This document shows, in pieces, positions 45,724 to 59,800 of a stretch of 64,000 nucleotides of DNA (within the stretch, counting starts at the first letter, position 1; each line of letters starts with the position of its first letter). Location: the NCBI GenBank assembly GCA_001600615.1, contig BCKK01000006.1, positions 806,001-870,000 on the forward strand, in the 5' to 3' direction. This DNA is from Dioszegia crocea (lineage: Eukaryota; Basidiomycota; Tremellomycetes; Tremellales; Bulleribasidiaceae). The position numbers and the translations under genes were made by a program. The notes under the pieces are model-generated. The model made no database searches, was not told the origin of the DNA, and saw only the letters and a list, made by a program, of their open reading frames with translations.

Positions 45724-48088
45724 ATGAGTCCTCTCGAAAATCAGACACCCCGCCGGCCGGGAGCCATCATCACCACCATCGTCGCGACCGTGACTACTCG
45801 GATAGCCCGTCCCGGCGGCGCCCCCGTCAGTGCCGCCACACCCACCCCGCGCGCCCTCTTCGACTTTGCGAAAGTCCTGAACGCGGACGAAAAGGACGCC
45901 TTGACAACAATCGTGGTAGGCGGAAAGACCCTCACCTTCCGACCTGCCGCTAGCTTTGGTCGAGGAGGAGGTTCCGAGACACTTGACGCAGAGACAAGCT
46001 CGACCTCTTCGACCTCCTCCTCGTCTTCCTCTTCCACATCCCCATCTCGATCAGAAACATCCAGCAGAGAACATTCTTCCTCGGTGACGGCTTCGACATC
46101 GACAAGCATTACTTCCTCTTCCGCATCCTTTAGCGCTTCTGACGCTGTCCTTTCTCCTTCCTTATCCCCATCAAGGACCCGCTCGGAAGAGGAAGGACCC
46201 ACTTCGGAATCCAGGCCAACGGCCAGTCCAAGTTCTCGACCTGACGCCCCTATCCATAATCACGAGCCATCAGCCAATCCTGCAGAAGTCAAGTCCACTT
46301 CTACTACCCTATTACTGGCTCGACCCACTTCGGATAGGGGTGCAGCCTCGCCTGCCCGCCCGCCTACTCCCATCTCCACCCAATCTGCAACTCCTATAGC
46401 CTCGGCAGAGGCACAATCGTCAGACACCACCCCATCTGGTAAGTCAAGATGTTTCATTTGAGCTGTCGGAACCCAATCACTGATATCCACAGTCTCTGCT
46501 TCCCCTTCCGTCTCCCCCTCTCAGTCCCCTTCTCCCTCAGCCCCCGATATCCCTTTCCCATCCGATACCGCCATCGGAATCAACAATGCCTTCAGGCCAA
46601 CTTCCACTCGTACCTACCCCCTCAACACAAGCACAGCTGAAGCAGCCAACAGTGGCGGGGGAACCAGCAAGGCTACCACGGCCGGCGCGATCGTCGGTGG
46701 ACTGTTCGCAGTGTTCGCGGTACTGGCGTTGCTTCTGTTTGGGTTACGATGGTGTAAGCGGCGGAACAAGGGTGACCGGGAGGCATTGATGCGGTCTAGT
46801 TGGTTCTACGGAGGCGATGTCGCAATCCCAGATGATGAGGAAGAGGTGAGCTTTACCTCCTGGGCAGATCGTCCAATACTGACTGTACCAGAAGAACACT
46901 CGTTACAATCGCCAATCCCATTTCTCTGCCCCATCACTGTATCGCCAATCCACGCGCCGTATCTCCCATTTCACTTCCTCCCTCGCGAATCTAAACCCCC
47001 TGGGACCCCTAAGACAGTTCGGCGCCAACCGCGGCTCGAGCCGATTCCCCCTCTTCAGCACATTGGCGGACCAATTCCCTGGCTCGCGACACCGAACCCC
47101 AGGTTTCAATCCGGATACGGACGTGCCGCGTCCTATATCCGTCGTCACTACTGGCCAAGGCGGTTGGGCGAGTCGGTTCTTCCATAACATGGGATCTGAC
47201 GATGGTCGATATCCCACACAGGGCATTTTGGGGGTCGCCAACCCGAGCCAATCCGATGATGCCATGTACCGATCTCAGGCAAGCGATCAGCAGCCTGAAA
47301 TGATCAGCCGATCTTCCTCTCTCACTCGACAAATGATCAGTCACCCATTTGCCGCTTCGGCGCACGACCAAAATAACAACGAGGGTCAATGGGGTCATTC
47401 ATATCTGCCCGAAACGGCTCCTTCTCCTGCTCCACCTGGAGCTCGTATCCCTGATCAACCCTACTCCACACCATCCGCCTCACCTAGATCATCTCCCACT
47501 CGAGATCTCCTTCAACGCAGCACGACTACGTCGAGCGCATACAGCGGTATGGTTGCTCCTCCATCCGGACCGGCGGGCACGTTACAATTTCCCGAGCCTA
47601 GACGTCCGGTATCCAACCAATCTGGGATGGAGATGCTCTCAACCACACCCGTAACAGCGGAGTTCACGAGCACTGCCCCTGCCAAAGCTGCCACCATCGA
47701 CCGGCTCAACGCCGAAGCTGGAGGGACGCAGCCTTCCGGCGCAGGCGGACTATCCCCACCCAGCCTCATTGACCACAATCCCCATGCGTCGAACCAATTT
47801 GAGTATGCGTCAAGAGGCGTAAGCATGGCGGATACGGCGAGCGTCTACTCCGCCCACGCAGAGACGGTGTATACTACCAGGTCGAGTGATATCGAGCCGG
47901 ATCAGGGACAGGCGGAGAGGCAAAGTGGGGCATGGAGCAATGTGGGTGGATATTCAGGGGAGAATGTCCCCGGGCACTGGGATCAGTCGTTTGCGCGGAA
48001 TGCAGAGGAGGTGGCGGCGTTGACACCGAGGAAGAGTGTCAGATGGGGAGATGGGGCGGTGGGTGATGGTATTCCGAGGGCGCTTTAG
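45724..48088 (+). CDS. Ser/Thr-rich single-pass membrane protein
   Basis: I do not recognise an orthologue. The ATG at 45724 (MSPLENQTPRRPGAIITTIV) is preferred to an upstream in-frame start because it follows the C/A-rich leader. The first 250 residues are dominated by Ser, Thr and Pro, with long Ser runs around residues 95-125, probably a heavily O-glycosylated stalk. After an intron (donor GTAAGT near 46440) the protein has one strong membrane helix (GAIVGGLFAVFAVLALLLFG) followed by basic LRWCKRRNKGDRE, giving a cytoplasmic tail. The tail continues after an intron ending at about 46892 with a disordered region of about 390 residues. The stop is at 48086-48088. The layout resembles fungal cell-wall stress sensors (Mid2/Wsc type), but no WSC domain and no clear signal peptide are seen. 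Confidence 0.65.
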
Positions 48089-48308
48089 GTGTGGGTATGG
48101 TGGACGTTGAGTGGGTTGTGAGTAGACATGAGATAGACAACTGCATGCCCAGTATGAATTTGTACTTGTTTCGGCGAGATAAGGGTATCGGATACATGGG
48201 ATATGAATCGAAATACAACGGCAGTACCAGAATCTTTGAATGTACAATCCGACATGAGCAATACAAAGCCAATTTGCGGCAAGCACGACAAGTTGCCCGC
48301 GCCTGCCT

Positions 48309-51300
48309 CTACTCTCCATCCTCTCCTTCATCATCGGATTGCACAGCACTCTCAGTATCGCCCATCCCGAACACAGCCTCCATCCTCCTCCGCCTAAACA
48401 ACTCCGCCTCGGATACATTCTCCACTTGCTGCGGCACCAATCCCGCTGCGGCCAGAGCAGGCGAGGCCGCCCTAGCTCCAGCCACCGCAGCGGCCACGAG
48501 CGAGTTGGTCGGTTTGTGTACCGCGCTCGCCCCGTCCTTGCCTGCGCTGGACGACGACCGCCTCGACGTGGGAGCCGGTATAGATCCGTAGGGCGCAAAA
48601 GCGGAAGGGTGAATGGGCGTTGAGCCATTTGTTGGCGAAGTGACCGAAATGGCAGTAGGTGGGACAGGAGTAGGAGTGGCTGAAGAACGTTTAGGATTGA
48701 AGAATGCAAAAGCGCCCGATCCCTTCGGTATCTCCTGATCCGTCCGTAACACCCTCGCACCGGCCGGAGGGGTCTGTATCGTCACTGCCTCGCCCGATGA
48801 TCCCGTTTCGTCAATGTCGAACCGAGGTGCACTATTGTTCCGATTAAGGACCAGCGTCTCTTTACTCGGTCGTCGAGCAACCGGGCTGAACCTCGACGGC
48901 GGCAAGATGGACTTGCGCTTATTTTTCAATTTTGGCGTGAATGCCAAAACCCCATCATCATCCCCTCCCTCTCCCGAATTGATAGTCTCCAACCCCTCCA
49001 AATCTGGGTAACCGGTATGTAGCGCCGATGCCACTTTTTTGTACTCGGAGGTAGGTTTGACGTGTGTGGAGGTATTTGGCGCAAGGTGTTCAATGGGGGA
49101 CATGGTGGGTGTATCGTCGACCTCAGGTCCGGAAGCTCGGGTATGAGCAGCCCGGACCTCAGCCATGTCATGTCGCAGGTCAACGGCCTTGACGAATGAC
49201 TCGTCGATCCAATCGGCCATCTCGACCAAAACTCCCTCAATCTCCTTCATGAGACTCGTCATCTGCATGAAACCATGTCCCCAACCCTCAATGATTCGCA
49301 TTTGCACCCAATCCTCGTCCGTCTCGCGCAGGATATGATCGGGCGTCTCGACAGATTGAGATTTAGACATGCGTAATCCTTCGCCGAATTTGGCCGAGCG
49401 GGATTGCTGGGCCAGTTCAGCCTCAGCTCGCCGGCGTCTTTTGGCTTCTCGGATTTTACCGGCGAGAATGACAGTGTCGTCCACGAAAGGATCGCGCTCG
49501 CCGCAGATGAAGTAAACGGGAGGGAAGTGAGCGAGTAGGTGTGGCGGGGAAAGGATAGGAGAGATGTAGTAATCCGTTTCAAAGTCCGGATTGAGTTGAG
49601 GGCCGACATATAGGATAGCCATAGCTCGCATCTGATCCATCAGCCTCCTGACACGGCCCCAGTGTGAAGGACCTACCATGCTTGGCGTGACGACGCGATC
49701 TTGGAAATACCCTACCCGACTAGTCATTGTCAACCTTGTCCCGATCGGCGCCCGCTTCTTCTTCTTGATCGCCTTCTTCACTTCATCGACCGGCTTGATA
49801 GCTTCGGGCGTCTCGACACGGGGGAATTCAAATTGTCTCTCAATGCCGGGCGTCTTCACCCTTTCCCTCAAACTCTTGTCTGCCTCCCTTCGGCGATCGA
49901 CTGACGTCGCTCGGACAGTCACCGCGTCATCCTCCGAGTCGCTCGTATCGTCCGACGCCTTTCCGCTCTCTGCATCCCCTCCTAGCCAAGTCGCAAGCTT
50001 TGTCGACATGTTCCTAGGTAGAGACGCCGTCCAGCCCGATGCTTGCTGTGCAGACCTGGAATCGCCTGGAAGTGTCGATGTGGGGTTAATCGGGGACATT
50101 CCAGGTAACTTCTCCCCTAGCACTTGACCCCAGCTCTTCTGCCTGCCCCTGTGCCCCTTCTGTCGCCTGTCGACCGGTCCCTCGCCCGTATCGTCTACCA
50201 CAGATAACGGGCTCTTGTGCCTCATGTGATCTTTCCCATGCACGAGGCCCGGAATATGAGTCTCGGACTGTTCGGTGCGGAGAACGCGAAGATTGGCAGG
50301 TGACATCCAGGATGTAAAGTTGAAATCTAGAGCAGGGTAGGCGAGGATGATCGATACTGGTCGGGGGATCTGAGTGTGGTGCTCGAGAATACGGAGCATA
50401 ATCGTGGTACAGATGTTCCCGCCGCTATATGCTCAGCCCAGACCTATATGAGCAAGGTATCACTCACGCTGAATCACCAGTCAAGACCACGTTAAGTTTC
50501 CCACTTTGGATCCCAATACACCTTCCTTTGGTCTCCATGAGTGTCCTATACGCGTCGAACCCCTCTTCGATCGCCCATGGATACGGATCTAGACAAGTCA
50601 GCCACTAACACTAAGCTCCCAACTCTAGACTCACACTCAGGCGCTTTCCCATAATCCACACCCAGCACAGGTTTCCCAGTCCGCTTAGCCCACAACCTCA
50701 ATCTCTCCTCATGACATTCGGGGCCCATCGAGATGAATCCACCTCCTGGGAAATCCACCACTAGTTCCGTAGCCTTCATCAACTCCTCTTTGCTTCCATG
50801 GAAGAACAGCATTGCCTTCACCGGGGGTAGATGTGCACGAGACGATGAGAGAGGACGGGGGATCGTGAGGTGTTCGACGGTATTGATACGGGGACGGGAG
50901 AACCAGGTGACTAGGCGGACATAGGGATTGTTGGTCTTTTCCCAAGTCACACGCAGCATCTCGACTGTGCATAACGCTCTGTAACGTCGAAGCTGAAAGT
51001 CGATTTAGCTTGAATCTGCTTAGGAGACAGATGGGACGTACCACTTCATCCCCTTCGTTATGGTACACGAGGTAGTAGATTGAGAACGCGAAGCTCATGG
51101 CGTCCCTCAGCCATAGAGGTCGGATAGTCATGGCAGAAGCGAACCCTGCGTCAAAGGCGGTATTGACCCATGTCGCACGATAGTACGAGCGCGAGTACTA
51201 TCCTGTCAGCTGACAACAAAGCATTCACTCACAAGTCTAGCGAGGGGTTCAGGCGATGGATATCCCAAAAGGATATCAAGATGCCGCAAAGCGTACATGA

Positions 51301-51741
51301 GAGTCAAAGTACCCAGCACAAGTTGGTATGGTGTGAAATGTCCTTTGCCATATCAGCCTTCCTCCCTTTCCACCCTTACTACCGTTAGCCTGGAAGACAA
51401 GACTCACTCAATCGCTCATTCATCCTCCCAATCCATCCAAGACCCATCGTTCTCTGGTCAAATACCATCTTCCAAGCCCTCAATGCCCATATTTTCCTCC
51501 TTGAATCAGTACTCCGTGTGACGAATCGCCCGCCACCCCCTCCGACCCGCCCGCTCGCCGAGGGCCCCGATGCCGATCTAGAGGGCGTCCTCCCCATATC
51601 TGCCCCCAAAGACGATAGGGCAAAATCTGGAGCCTGCGCCCCGTCGCCTTTGTACAGGCGCCATACCCAGAAGAAGAGGATGAGGAATATTTGAGATCGA
51701 CGAAGGGTGGGCGACGGCCGACCGAGGATTTGGTCAATCAT
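48309..51741 (-). CDS. Hormone-sensitive-lipase-family alpha/beta hydrolase
   Basis: A large alpha/beta hydrolase of the HSL group, expected to hydrolyse acyl esters of lipids or sterols. The start at 51741 leads to one hydrophobic segment near the N-terminus (RRSQIFLILFFWVWRLYKGD), suggesting membrane anchoring. The oxyanion segment reads VVDFPGGGFISMGPECHEER. The nucleophile motif GDSAGGN follows the intron near 50466, and the Asp and His are in ICGERDPFVDDTVILAGKI and GWGHGFMQMTSLM. A long region between AYPALDFNFTSWM and the Asp motif is an insertion of about 230 low-complexity residues. The last 350 or so residues are also disordered and end GEDGE at 48309. The usual HGGG motif is present only as PGGG. 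Family is clear; substrate is not. Confidence 0.8.
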
Positions 51742-52344
51742 GTTGTGTTGTTCCGGTTGTTGATAGCCGATGATGACAGGAGTTTTATGCGCTCGATCGT
51801 TACGTCTGCCGTTGATACTTATAGGTGTATCATGAAAGCGGTTTTACTGCGAATATGGGGAATCGGGGTTATTGTGGCGAATGGGAATAGGGGCCGAGAC
51901 TTGAGGCACAGCGTTTACGCTCCTCTTCCTTTGAAGCGCAACAACTCTGCCCGATTTTTAGCTCGGTTTCGGCGCCCTTAGGATGGGCGCGATGTCCGAT
52001 AGATACAAATAGGGATGGGAAGAAGATGAGAAAGTACGACCAGCAACACTCGCTCGACTGTATATAGCCGGGTCCGGCCGTGGGTCAATCACATCACGTG
52101 TTGGCGCACAAACTTCGTCATGGTGATGCCGTAATCACCTCCTCATTCCTCAAAGCATCAGTCTGTCGATTTCCTCTGCCTTCCTCCCTCAATGGGTCAG
52201 TCTCAGTCTGGTGCTCCGGGGCACTGAGCCATCTAGCCACTACCCAATACATCTATCGACAGCGATCCTAGACCAAATCCTAAATACATACAGAAAATAG
52301 ACCGTGTATCCAAGCCATCGGCAATCTCCCCAACCATCAATCCT
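51742..52344. other. Spacer between the lipase and transcription factor genes
   Basis: Promoter side of the lipase and 3' flank of the transcription factor. No coding frame with a domain is seen. Confidence 0.35.
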
Positions 52345-55300
52345 CTACTTTGGCCCCCTAAACCCTCCTGGCTCAGCCTGCATAAACCATGCCGCCGTCT
52401 CAGCCAATAACGGCGCCTTACTCCCCTTGCCTACGTATTCAGCAGGGACACCCTTTGTCGGTCCCGTCTCCGCTGCATCACCCAGGACGACATATGGGAA
52501 CGGGTCCAGACGTGTCCCGACTCCAGCCGTCGGATCCGCACCTCCCGATCCAAAGATATTCCGCTGTCCGCTAGGCTGAATCTCCATCCGCCTATTCATC
52601 TGCGCGTACGGATCTCCACTTCCACTCCCGCCTGCGCCCGAATCCGGACTTTGTTGAACCGTATCGCCCGCAAAGACCTTCTCCCACTCCATCCCCGTTA
52701 CGCTCTCGCCTTGCATCACAAATGCGTCCGCCTTCGGCCTGCTATCCCCACTGGCAGCACGGCTTGGGTTGACACCGATATGTGGCAACCAAGCACCCAC
52801 CCCCGCCTCATCCACGTCCGCCACATTACTGGACGAACCGCCCGCGATATCCGCCAGAGTAGTCGTATGGCTCGCGCTCCCCGACGCAGACTGCATCCCG
52901 CTAAACGATTGTTGTGGGGATTCAGTCTCGATCCTCGCTGCCCCATACACATTACATGGCCCGCCATTCCCACTTCCACCATATCCCTGCCCGGCCCCGC
53001 TATCGGGTGTAGACCCGAAGGGTGATATCCCAGCTGAGGCCGGGGCGGATGCTGATTCACGCTGGTCCCGCCGAATCCGCCAGTATCCTCTCTTGACATT
53101 CAGGGCGTTCAAGACGCAGACCCCAAAGTCTGCTCCGGGGTGAAGGACGGGTGCGCCAGGTCGGGGATGATCCGGGTAGTGAGCGATCAGTTTCTCGAAT
53201 GTGGGATGTGTGGCGCGATCGAGGAAATACGCAATAAGTTGAGCGTGGTGGTGTCCGATTTTGAAACGCAGGCCGAATTGCTCAAGCGCCATACGGAGCA
53301 TCTCGACATCGGAGCGAAGCGACGCAGCGAGGACGTTATCCTTGACGTTCAAGGCGTGGCGGTAGAACAGGAGGCAGGTCCGGCCGGCAGTGACGAGGCA
53401 ACTGTGAATCAGCATTGTCGTCTATCTGCAGAAAGGAAACCTACACTGAAGCGGCCGAATGCATGACGTTGGCAAAGTTGCTTGAACCCTCATTGATCGC
53501 CGCGGCCAATTGCTGCACGATCCCAACAATAGCTTGGGCCGCCGACAGTATCCGCCGTGCAGACGCATCTGCCGTATCAGACACATCGGCGAATGGCTCG
53601 TAGAGGATGATGAGGGCCGCATGAGGCAGCATGTGCGCGACGATAAGGTCGATATCGAGTCGTCGCTTGTCGTCCATTTTGCACGGATTGCGAATTTCGT
53701 ATGGGAAGCTCATTCTGGTGGTGAGCTCCACCTCTGATACCCAAGGTAAGAACTCACTGTAAGCATGCAATGTTGTTGGCCAACTCCCTGAAGTCCGGCT
53801 TCTGCATTCCAGCATAATCATCATCATCCCTCACATGCCTATTCTTCCACTTCCGCGCGAACCGGGTGACTCGATGGAGGATGATGCACGCCTTGAGGCA
53901 CATGACGAGCGGATCAACGACGGGATGATGGGTGTATAAATCGCTAGATTCGGCATCTTGGGGATTACTGGGAATATCCTTCGACCCGGATTCAAAATCC
54001 TTGAATGAACACGGAAGAGGACACGTCTGGACAATCAGCCAGATATGTCTTTTTTCCACTCACAAGTTCATCTAAAGATATACTGCTTCCCCATCCTGAA
54101 GCGGCAGACGATATGGTGTCGTGGTAAAAGGCAAACCACATTGCCCCTCTTCGTTCTTCTCGCTCAATGGCGTCCGCGGGCGGCGGGAGCATGACGCTTT
54201 TCAGCGATAATTCTGCTGATCGGACGTTGAGGCCGAGGGGGAGGATCATCCGGGCTACGAGACCGTGGAACGCCCAGCATTCCAACATTCGAGTATCGTC
54301 AATGAACAGTCTGCTCAGAATCATCTGAATGTCAGCTGTCTCCCTGCAAAAGACTCACCATAGACCTGACGACGTCCAACATCCTATCCCCCGTGTTTAA
54401 ACCATCATGCACCGCCTCCTTCGCCAGGCCGGACTGCCACGTTGAAAACTCGACATTCTTTCCGCCAAGACCATTAAGTGTCCGAGCCACAGTGGACTTC
54501 TCATACACGCTCGGAGGACACCAGTTGGACGCAATAGCGCATATGGAGTGTAGTAGAGCGGGATGGGGGAAGTTCGAATGCGTAGGGGGAAGGGTCATAC
54601 GCGTCATAAATCGACTTCGGAGTAGCATCCGAGGAAGACTGGGTACCATATCGAAGAAAACATCAGTTCTGAAATTAGCTATGACCCTCGAGTGAACGTA
54701 CAATTCGTTGACAATGTGAGGTTCGGGTAGACCCGATGGCCAACCAGGCCAGAACAGATCCATCAGATACTGCTGTCGCAGATCTTCTTCTGCCAAGGGA
54801 GGATACGTCGCTAACGGAACGTCCTTCGCGGCACTCGATGCCATTTGCACAAATGTTGTATCCTGATTCAGTTGTACAAATGTCGATCCCGGTACGCAAG
54901 TCGGATCCGTTGACGGATCAATTGGCATGGGGACATCATCATTGATATTGGTGAATTGGGATGCTTTCGCTTGAGCAGAAGCAACAAACGTATCGATAGT
55001 CTCGATACCTTTCCACGGGCCCGAAAGCCTCGCCGAGGGGTAAATCATGCCGCTCTTATCGGGCAGCGGCATCGACTCGTAGTCGACAGGTTCGGGCGGC
55101 CCGGGTGAGAAGTTGAATATACCGCTCGGGGTCAGTGGGACAGGATCCGATGAGCCAGATGCGAGGGATTGGTTGAAGGGGGTGTTGGGCCCCGGAACGC
55201 TAGCGCCTGATGTCGACGACCCGGTCGATTGGTGGTGTACGGGCGGAGGCGGCCGCATTTCGTTCGACGACTGTTGATAGTCTGTAAAGGTAAACGCTGG

Positions 55301-56233
55301 GGTGAATCCAGAGTGGAAACCTGGAGATTCGACGGGTGCAGCCGAGGGTACAAACGTTCCGGTGGCACCATTCATCATGGCAGCACCGGTAACACCAGCG
55401 CGAAGCCCGCCAGAGCTGCTGCGACTGGTCGTACCGGGAGCATGAACGGTCGCTGCTGCTGAGAGGATGTCAAGGAATGATGTAGGGGACTGAGCGGTGG
55501 TTTCTTCGACCCTAGATATAGGCCGAGTAGAGATGTTCGGTCGCGCTGGATGGGATGTGGACGATGTTGAGGATTGGGACTGAGCAGTGTGTCTGCTGGC
55601 GCTAGAGGCAGCAGCTCCAGCTAGTCTGGCTTCGAGTTCCTCTATAAAATCAGCCAAGTCTCTCTCATGAGTGAGCCAGACCTACCGATGCGCTTCTTCA
55701 ATTTTTCCGCCTCCTGATCATTCTTCTTCCGCTTATTAGGCTCCCCACCAGTACTCTTCCGCTTCTTACGGGCCGATTCGCCATCATCATCCACTGGCGA
55801 ATTCCCTAGATGCCCCACCACGTCATTCCCACCTTGCCCATCATCATAATCGCACGACAGGGTGGGATTCGTCAAGGGAGATGTGCGCATCATGTGTTTA
55901 TGCGACCTGACGCAGGTGGAGCAGTGAGGCCGGATGGCATCGCATTTCTAATCATGTCAGCCAAATTCCACAATCCGCGTGGAAACATACCAATTTTCTC
56001 CTTCTACACGCCAGACAAGCCTGGTTCCGCCTCAATACACCCGCCACATCGGTCTGGTGCTGCATATGCAGACGCTGCTGCTCTTGCTCGGACAACGCTT
56101 GTTGTGGGTCCCGCGCTGATCCTGACTGGGGCCTCGGATCATCTTCTGCCGAATACGCCTGTGCTGTGTTTCCAGAGGCCTCAGATGGGCCCTGCGCCCA
56201 CGAGTATGGCTGACTGGGATTTCCAGAAGACAT
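52345..56233 (-). CDS. Zn2Cys6 fungal transcription factor
   Basis: A nuclear binuclear-zinc-cluster regulator. The start at 56233 gives MSSGNPSQPYSWAQGP and a Gln-rich stretch, then the zinc cluster over an intron: ACLACRRRKL, then KCDAIRPHCSTCVRSHKHMM. The Cys pattern is CX2CX6CX6CX2C, but the sixth Cys comes after about 19 residues (NPTLSCDYDD) instead of the usual 6-9. A basic run (ARKKRKSTGGEPNKRKK) and a coiled-coil-like segment (EAEKLKKRIG..EELEARL) follow. The middle homology region typical of fungal-specific factors spans PSLPRMLLRSRFMTRMTLPP, LLHSICAIASNWCPPSVYEK, MLECWAFHGLVARMILPLGL and REERRGAMWFAFYHDTISSA. The C-terminal 300 residues include a disordered Gly/Ser-rich part ending at 52345. 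The regulated pathway is unknown. Confidence 0.82.
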
Positions 56234-56803
56234 CTTGACGTATGATGTCGGTCGACACTCGGTACTCGGTGATCGGAGGCCGAAGCGGGCGCCGCGATAA
56301 GCGTCAACGGGAACCGATTTGGCGAGTTTAAGTAGGTTTGTTTTGGGAGCAGATCTATGAGATGATTGCGGACAGTGCGTCTCGGCTGAATATGCCTCTG
56401 CGGATTGTCACACTCGTTGAGAGATGTTATGAGGGAAATGACAGACGAGGGATCTATTGATAGCGGTGTGCAGTGTGCTGCACCACCGAGTCCGAACGAA
56501 AACCGGCGAGGCCGAGGCCGAGGAGCTCTTTGCCGAAAGTAGTAATTTCATAACTGGTATTTGATCCGCCCGTTTAACTCAGCCAAGCCATTATAGCGTT
56601 CCAACTTTCCATACAAAAAGATCGTTTCTGTGCCCTTCTCCTACTACTTTTGGCTCATTCACAAACTCTCACATCTACGTCCACGCAGACCGGGGCTATA
56701 TCACAGCGCTGAGCGCAGAATACCTTCCAATCCATAACGAGGTCGACCCGCAATCCGGTATTGGAGCGATGCTCCTGGGCCTCCTTTGACCTCTGTCACC
56801 AGG
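56234..56803. other. Divergent promoter region, transcription factor / IRE1
   Basis: 570 bases between the divergent starts of the Zn2Cys6 factor and IRE1. GC-rich blocks and short A/T runs occur, but no motif could be assigned confidently. Confidence 0.45.
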
Positions 56804-59800
56804 ATGAATCTTACTCTACTCCTTCTGAGCCATCTACTGGTACTCCTCATCCCGCTCATTCTCGTTGCCTCTAGTCCATCACCCTCGCCTGACCCATACC
56901 CAGCCGTCATCTCCCTTCCGGCCCGAGGTCGGCCGACACCGCCCACTGCCGCCTCAGCAGTCGCCCCAGCGGAAGTAGAGCATGACCTGCTACCCTTTGT
57001 GCTCGTTTCGACTATAGACGGCGCTCTACATGCCGTAGACCGAGATGAAGGGAAAATACGGTGGTCATTGCAGGAGGGGGTAGATCCCCTCGTTGGCGGC
57101 GGAGCAGTAGGGAGCGGAAGTGAAGAGGACTACATCGTCGAACCGCTTAGTGGGAGCTTGTACGTCTTTGAAGAAGGGGATGATGCCGAACACGAGTCTC
57201 CGAAAGTTCGCAAATTGCCTCTATCAGTTGACAAGCTGTAAGTACACCGGGCCCTGTCAGTCCTAATGTCAGTATCGAATTGTCTCCATTTACATTCCCC
57301 CACTCCCCATCTCGGATATTTACAGGCTCGAAATCATCCTCACTCCTCACTGTGGATCTGCGCACAGGCCAGCAACTTAACTGCTTCTCGTCGCTCACGT
57401 CCAACCTGTCCGACTACTCGGCGTGCACATGCGACAATGAGCAATTGCTTGATGATCTCGAACATCGGTCCAGGTCCAACCGGGATGTCCTTTTCGTCGG
57501 GCGTACGGATTATCGGCTCACCATTCATACTCCGCCCGGAGCGTCTGGGTTATCAGGCGTGACAATAGGGGATCATAAGCCAAAGAGCGGCGTACAGGAG
57601 ATTATGTACTCTACCTATACGCCCAACAGCTATGATCGGCCCCTAGCGGAATTTTGGGCAAAGATGGGGAATAGCGATCTGTATGAAGAGGACGGGAGTA
57701 TGGCGAAGAGGATCAGGGTGGAGTTGGGCCATGATGGCGTCGCGGTAGGCGTGGAGCAAGGCGGGGGTGTAAAGTGGGTGACGAAGCTGGGCAATGTTGG
57801 GTGAGCTATGAAGTCCCTTTCTAACAATGAAAAGTCAGCTAACACTTCAGGATTGCGGTATACGACATCCTCCATCCCCAATCCCCATCCTCCGCCAACC
57901 CAATCCTAGTCCCCCAACCGCCCCCTCACCTCAAAACACTCTTCCCCTCCCCGGCGAATCCCCACCCATCGCACCTCGACATCCTCACCAAGCGGCCCTC
58001 AACATATATCGGCACTGTCCCCAATTTGCCCTCTATCCTTCCACCCCCAAACGCCGCAGCTCCTCCTCTGCCAATCTCCAGTATCTCCCCGGCTCAACGC
58101 CCACTCCACTACGCCCTCTCATCCTCATCTTACCCACTCATCAACTTCGCCCCGCCACCTCGGCCCGGTTCACTCGCAAATGGTTCATTCCTCCTCTCGG
58201 ACGACTTGCCAGAGAGGGATCAATTACTTCCGTATCTTCTCGACCCACCAATTGAGGAGAAGGGTATCCCACCGCCTCCAGAGGATAGGGTAGATATACG
58301 GCCCCAACCTAATCGCTCTCCTAGTCGGAATTGGCTCTTATGGGCTCTGAGCTGCACAGGGATTTTAGCCCTGGCTGCGCTACTTGCGAGTCTCATCTTC
58401 CGCCGCCAGCGACAGGTACCTCAGTCCATAACTCCACCAGCGGTAGAAGAGAAGACCCCGCTTTTGGCGGTTGAGAATGCGAAGGAAAGATCAGTCACAT
58501 TCGTTGAGCCGACCGTCAACAAGACATTGGAGTCCGAAGTTGTGGCTGGGGATGCGGCCGGGGATCCAAACGATCCCAGCGCTACGCCGAAAAAGAAGTC
58601 TGCGCGGCGGAGGGTGAGAGGGAAGAAGAAGCCTAAGGCTAGTCCCGGGGAGAAAGAGGATGAAGAGGGTGGAGATGTAGATGGGGTAGACACGGACGAA
58701 GCGAGAGAAAAGGGGGAGAAACCTTTGCCTGATTTACCGCGCGAGTTGTCGGCGGTAGATCTGATGGATAGGGAAGATAAGGAAAAGTTGGCCATTTCGG
58801 ATGTTATCATCGGTACGTTGCCTCGCGTACTCCGATCAGAGACAATCAGCTGACAATTTAAGGATATGGCTCACACGGTACTGTCGTCCTGAAAGGGACA
58901 TGGGGCGACCGACCCGTAGCTGTCAAACGGCTCTTATCCGACTTTACCCGCCTAGCATCGCAAGAGGTGAAACTACTCCAAGCGTCGGATGATCACCCGA
59001 ATGTGATCCGATACTACTGCCAAGAAAGGCGGGACAACTTCCTGTATATCGCCCTTGATCTCTGTCAGGCCAGTCTGGCAGATCTCATGGAGACGCCCGG
59101 ACGACATCTTGAGTTGGCCAGTGCGCTTGATCGGAAAAAGGCAATGAGGGAAATTAGTAAAGGTGTGGAACACCTACATGGGATGAAGATCATACATCGG
59201 GATATAAAGCCACAGTAAGCTATTGCGCCCAGATGAAATTCGCTCTGGAAATAGCTTGCTGATGCATCAGAAACGTCCTAGTGTCTCAATTAAAAGACGG
59301 CAGTCTTCGAATGTTAGTCTCCGACTTCGGACTTGCTCGACGATTAGAGCACGACCAATCGAGCTTTGCACCGACGGCCAATAACCTCGCTGGATCTCTG
59401 GGCTGGCGTGCCCCAGAGTGTATCCGGGGTCAAGTGAGGTTGACCGATCCGGCGAATGGCGATCGATCATCATCTGGCGGATCGTCAACTTCTTCCACTT
59501 CTTCTTTATCTGATCTGCTCGACCCCTCCGCTCCCCGACCCACACGACCCGAACATCGCCTGACTAAAGCTGTCGACCTGTTCGCTTTGGGCTGCCTATA
59601 CTTCTGGATCCTGATGAGTGGTCAACACCCCTATGGCGAGGTATACGACCGCGAATCCAATATCGTCAAGGGTGATATTGTCAATATGTCTTCGTTGGAT
59701 GTGTTGGGGGAAGAAGGGGTGGAGGCCGGGGAGTTGATTGGGCGGATGTTGAGTACGGATCCGGCCCATCGGCCAGAGACGGGGGAATGTATGGTTCATC

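Noticed and set aside
46000..46200. Acidic protein on the strand opposite the Ser-rich gene
   Set aside because: It is the antisense shadow of the long Ser/Thr codon run in the plus-strand gene.
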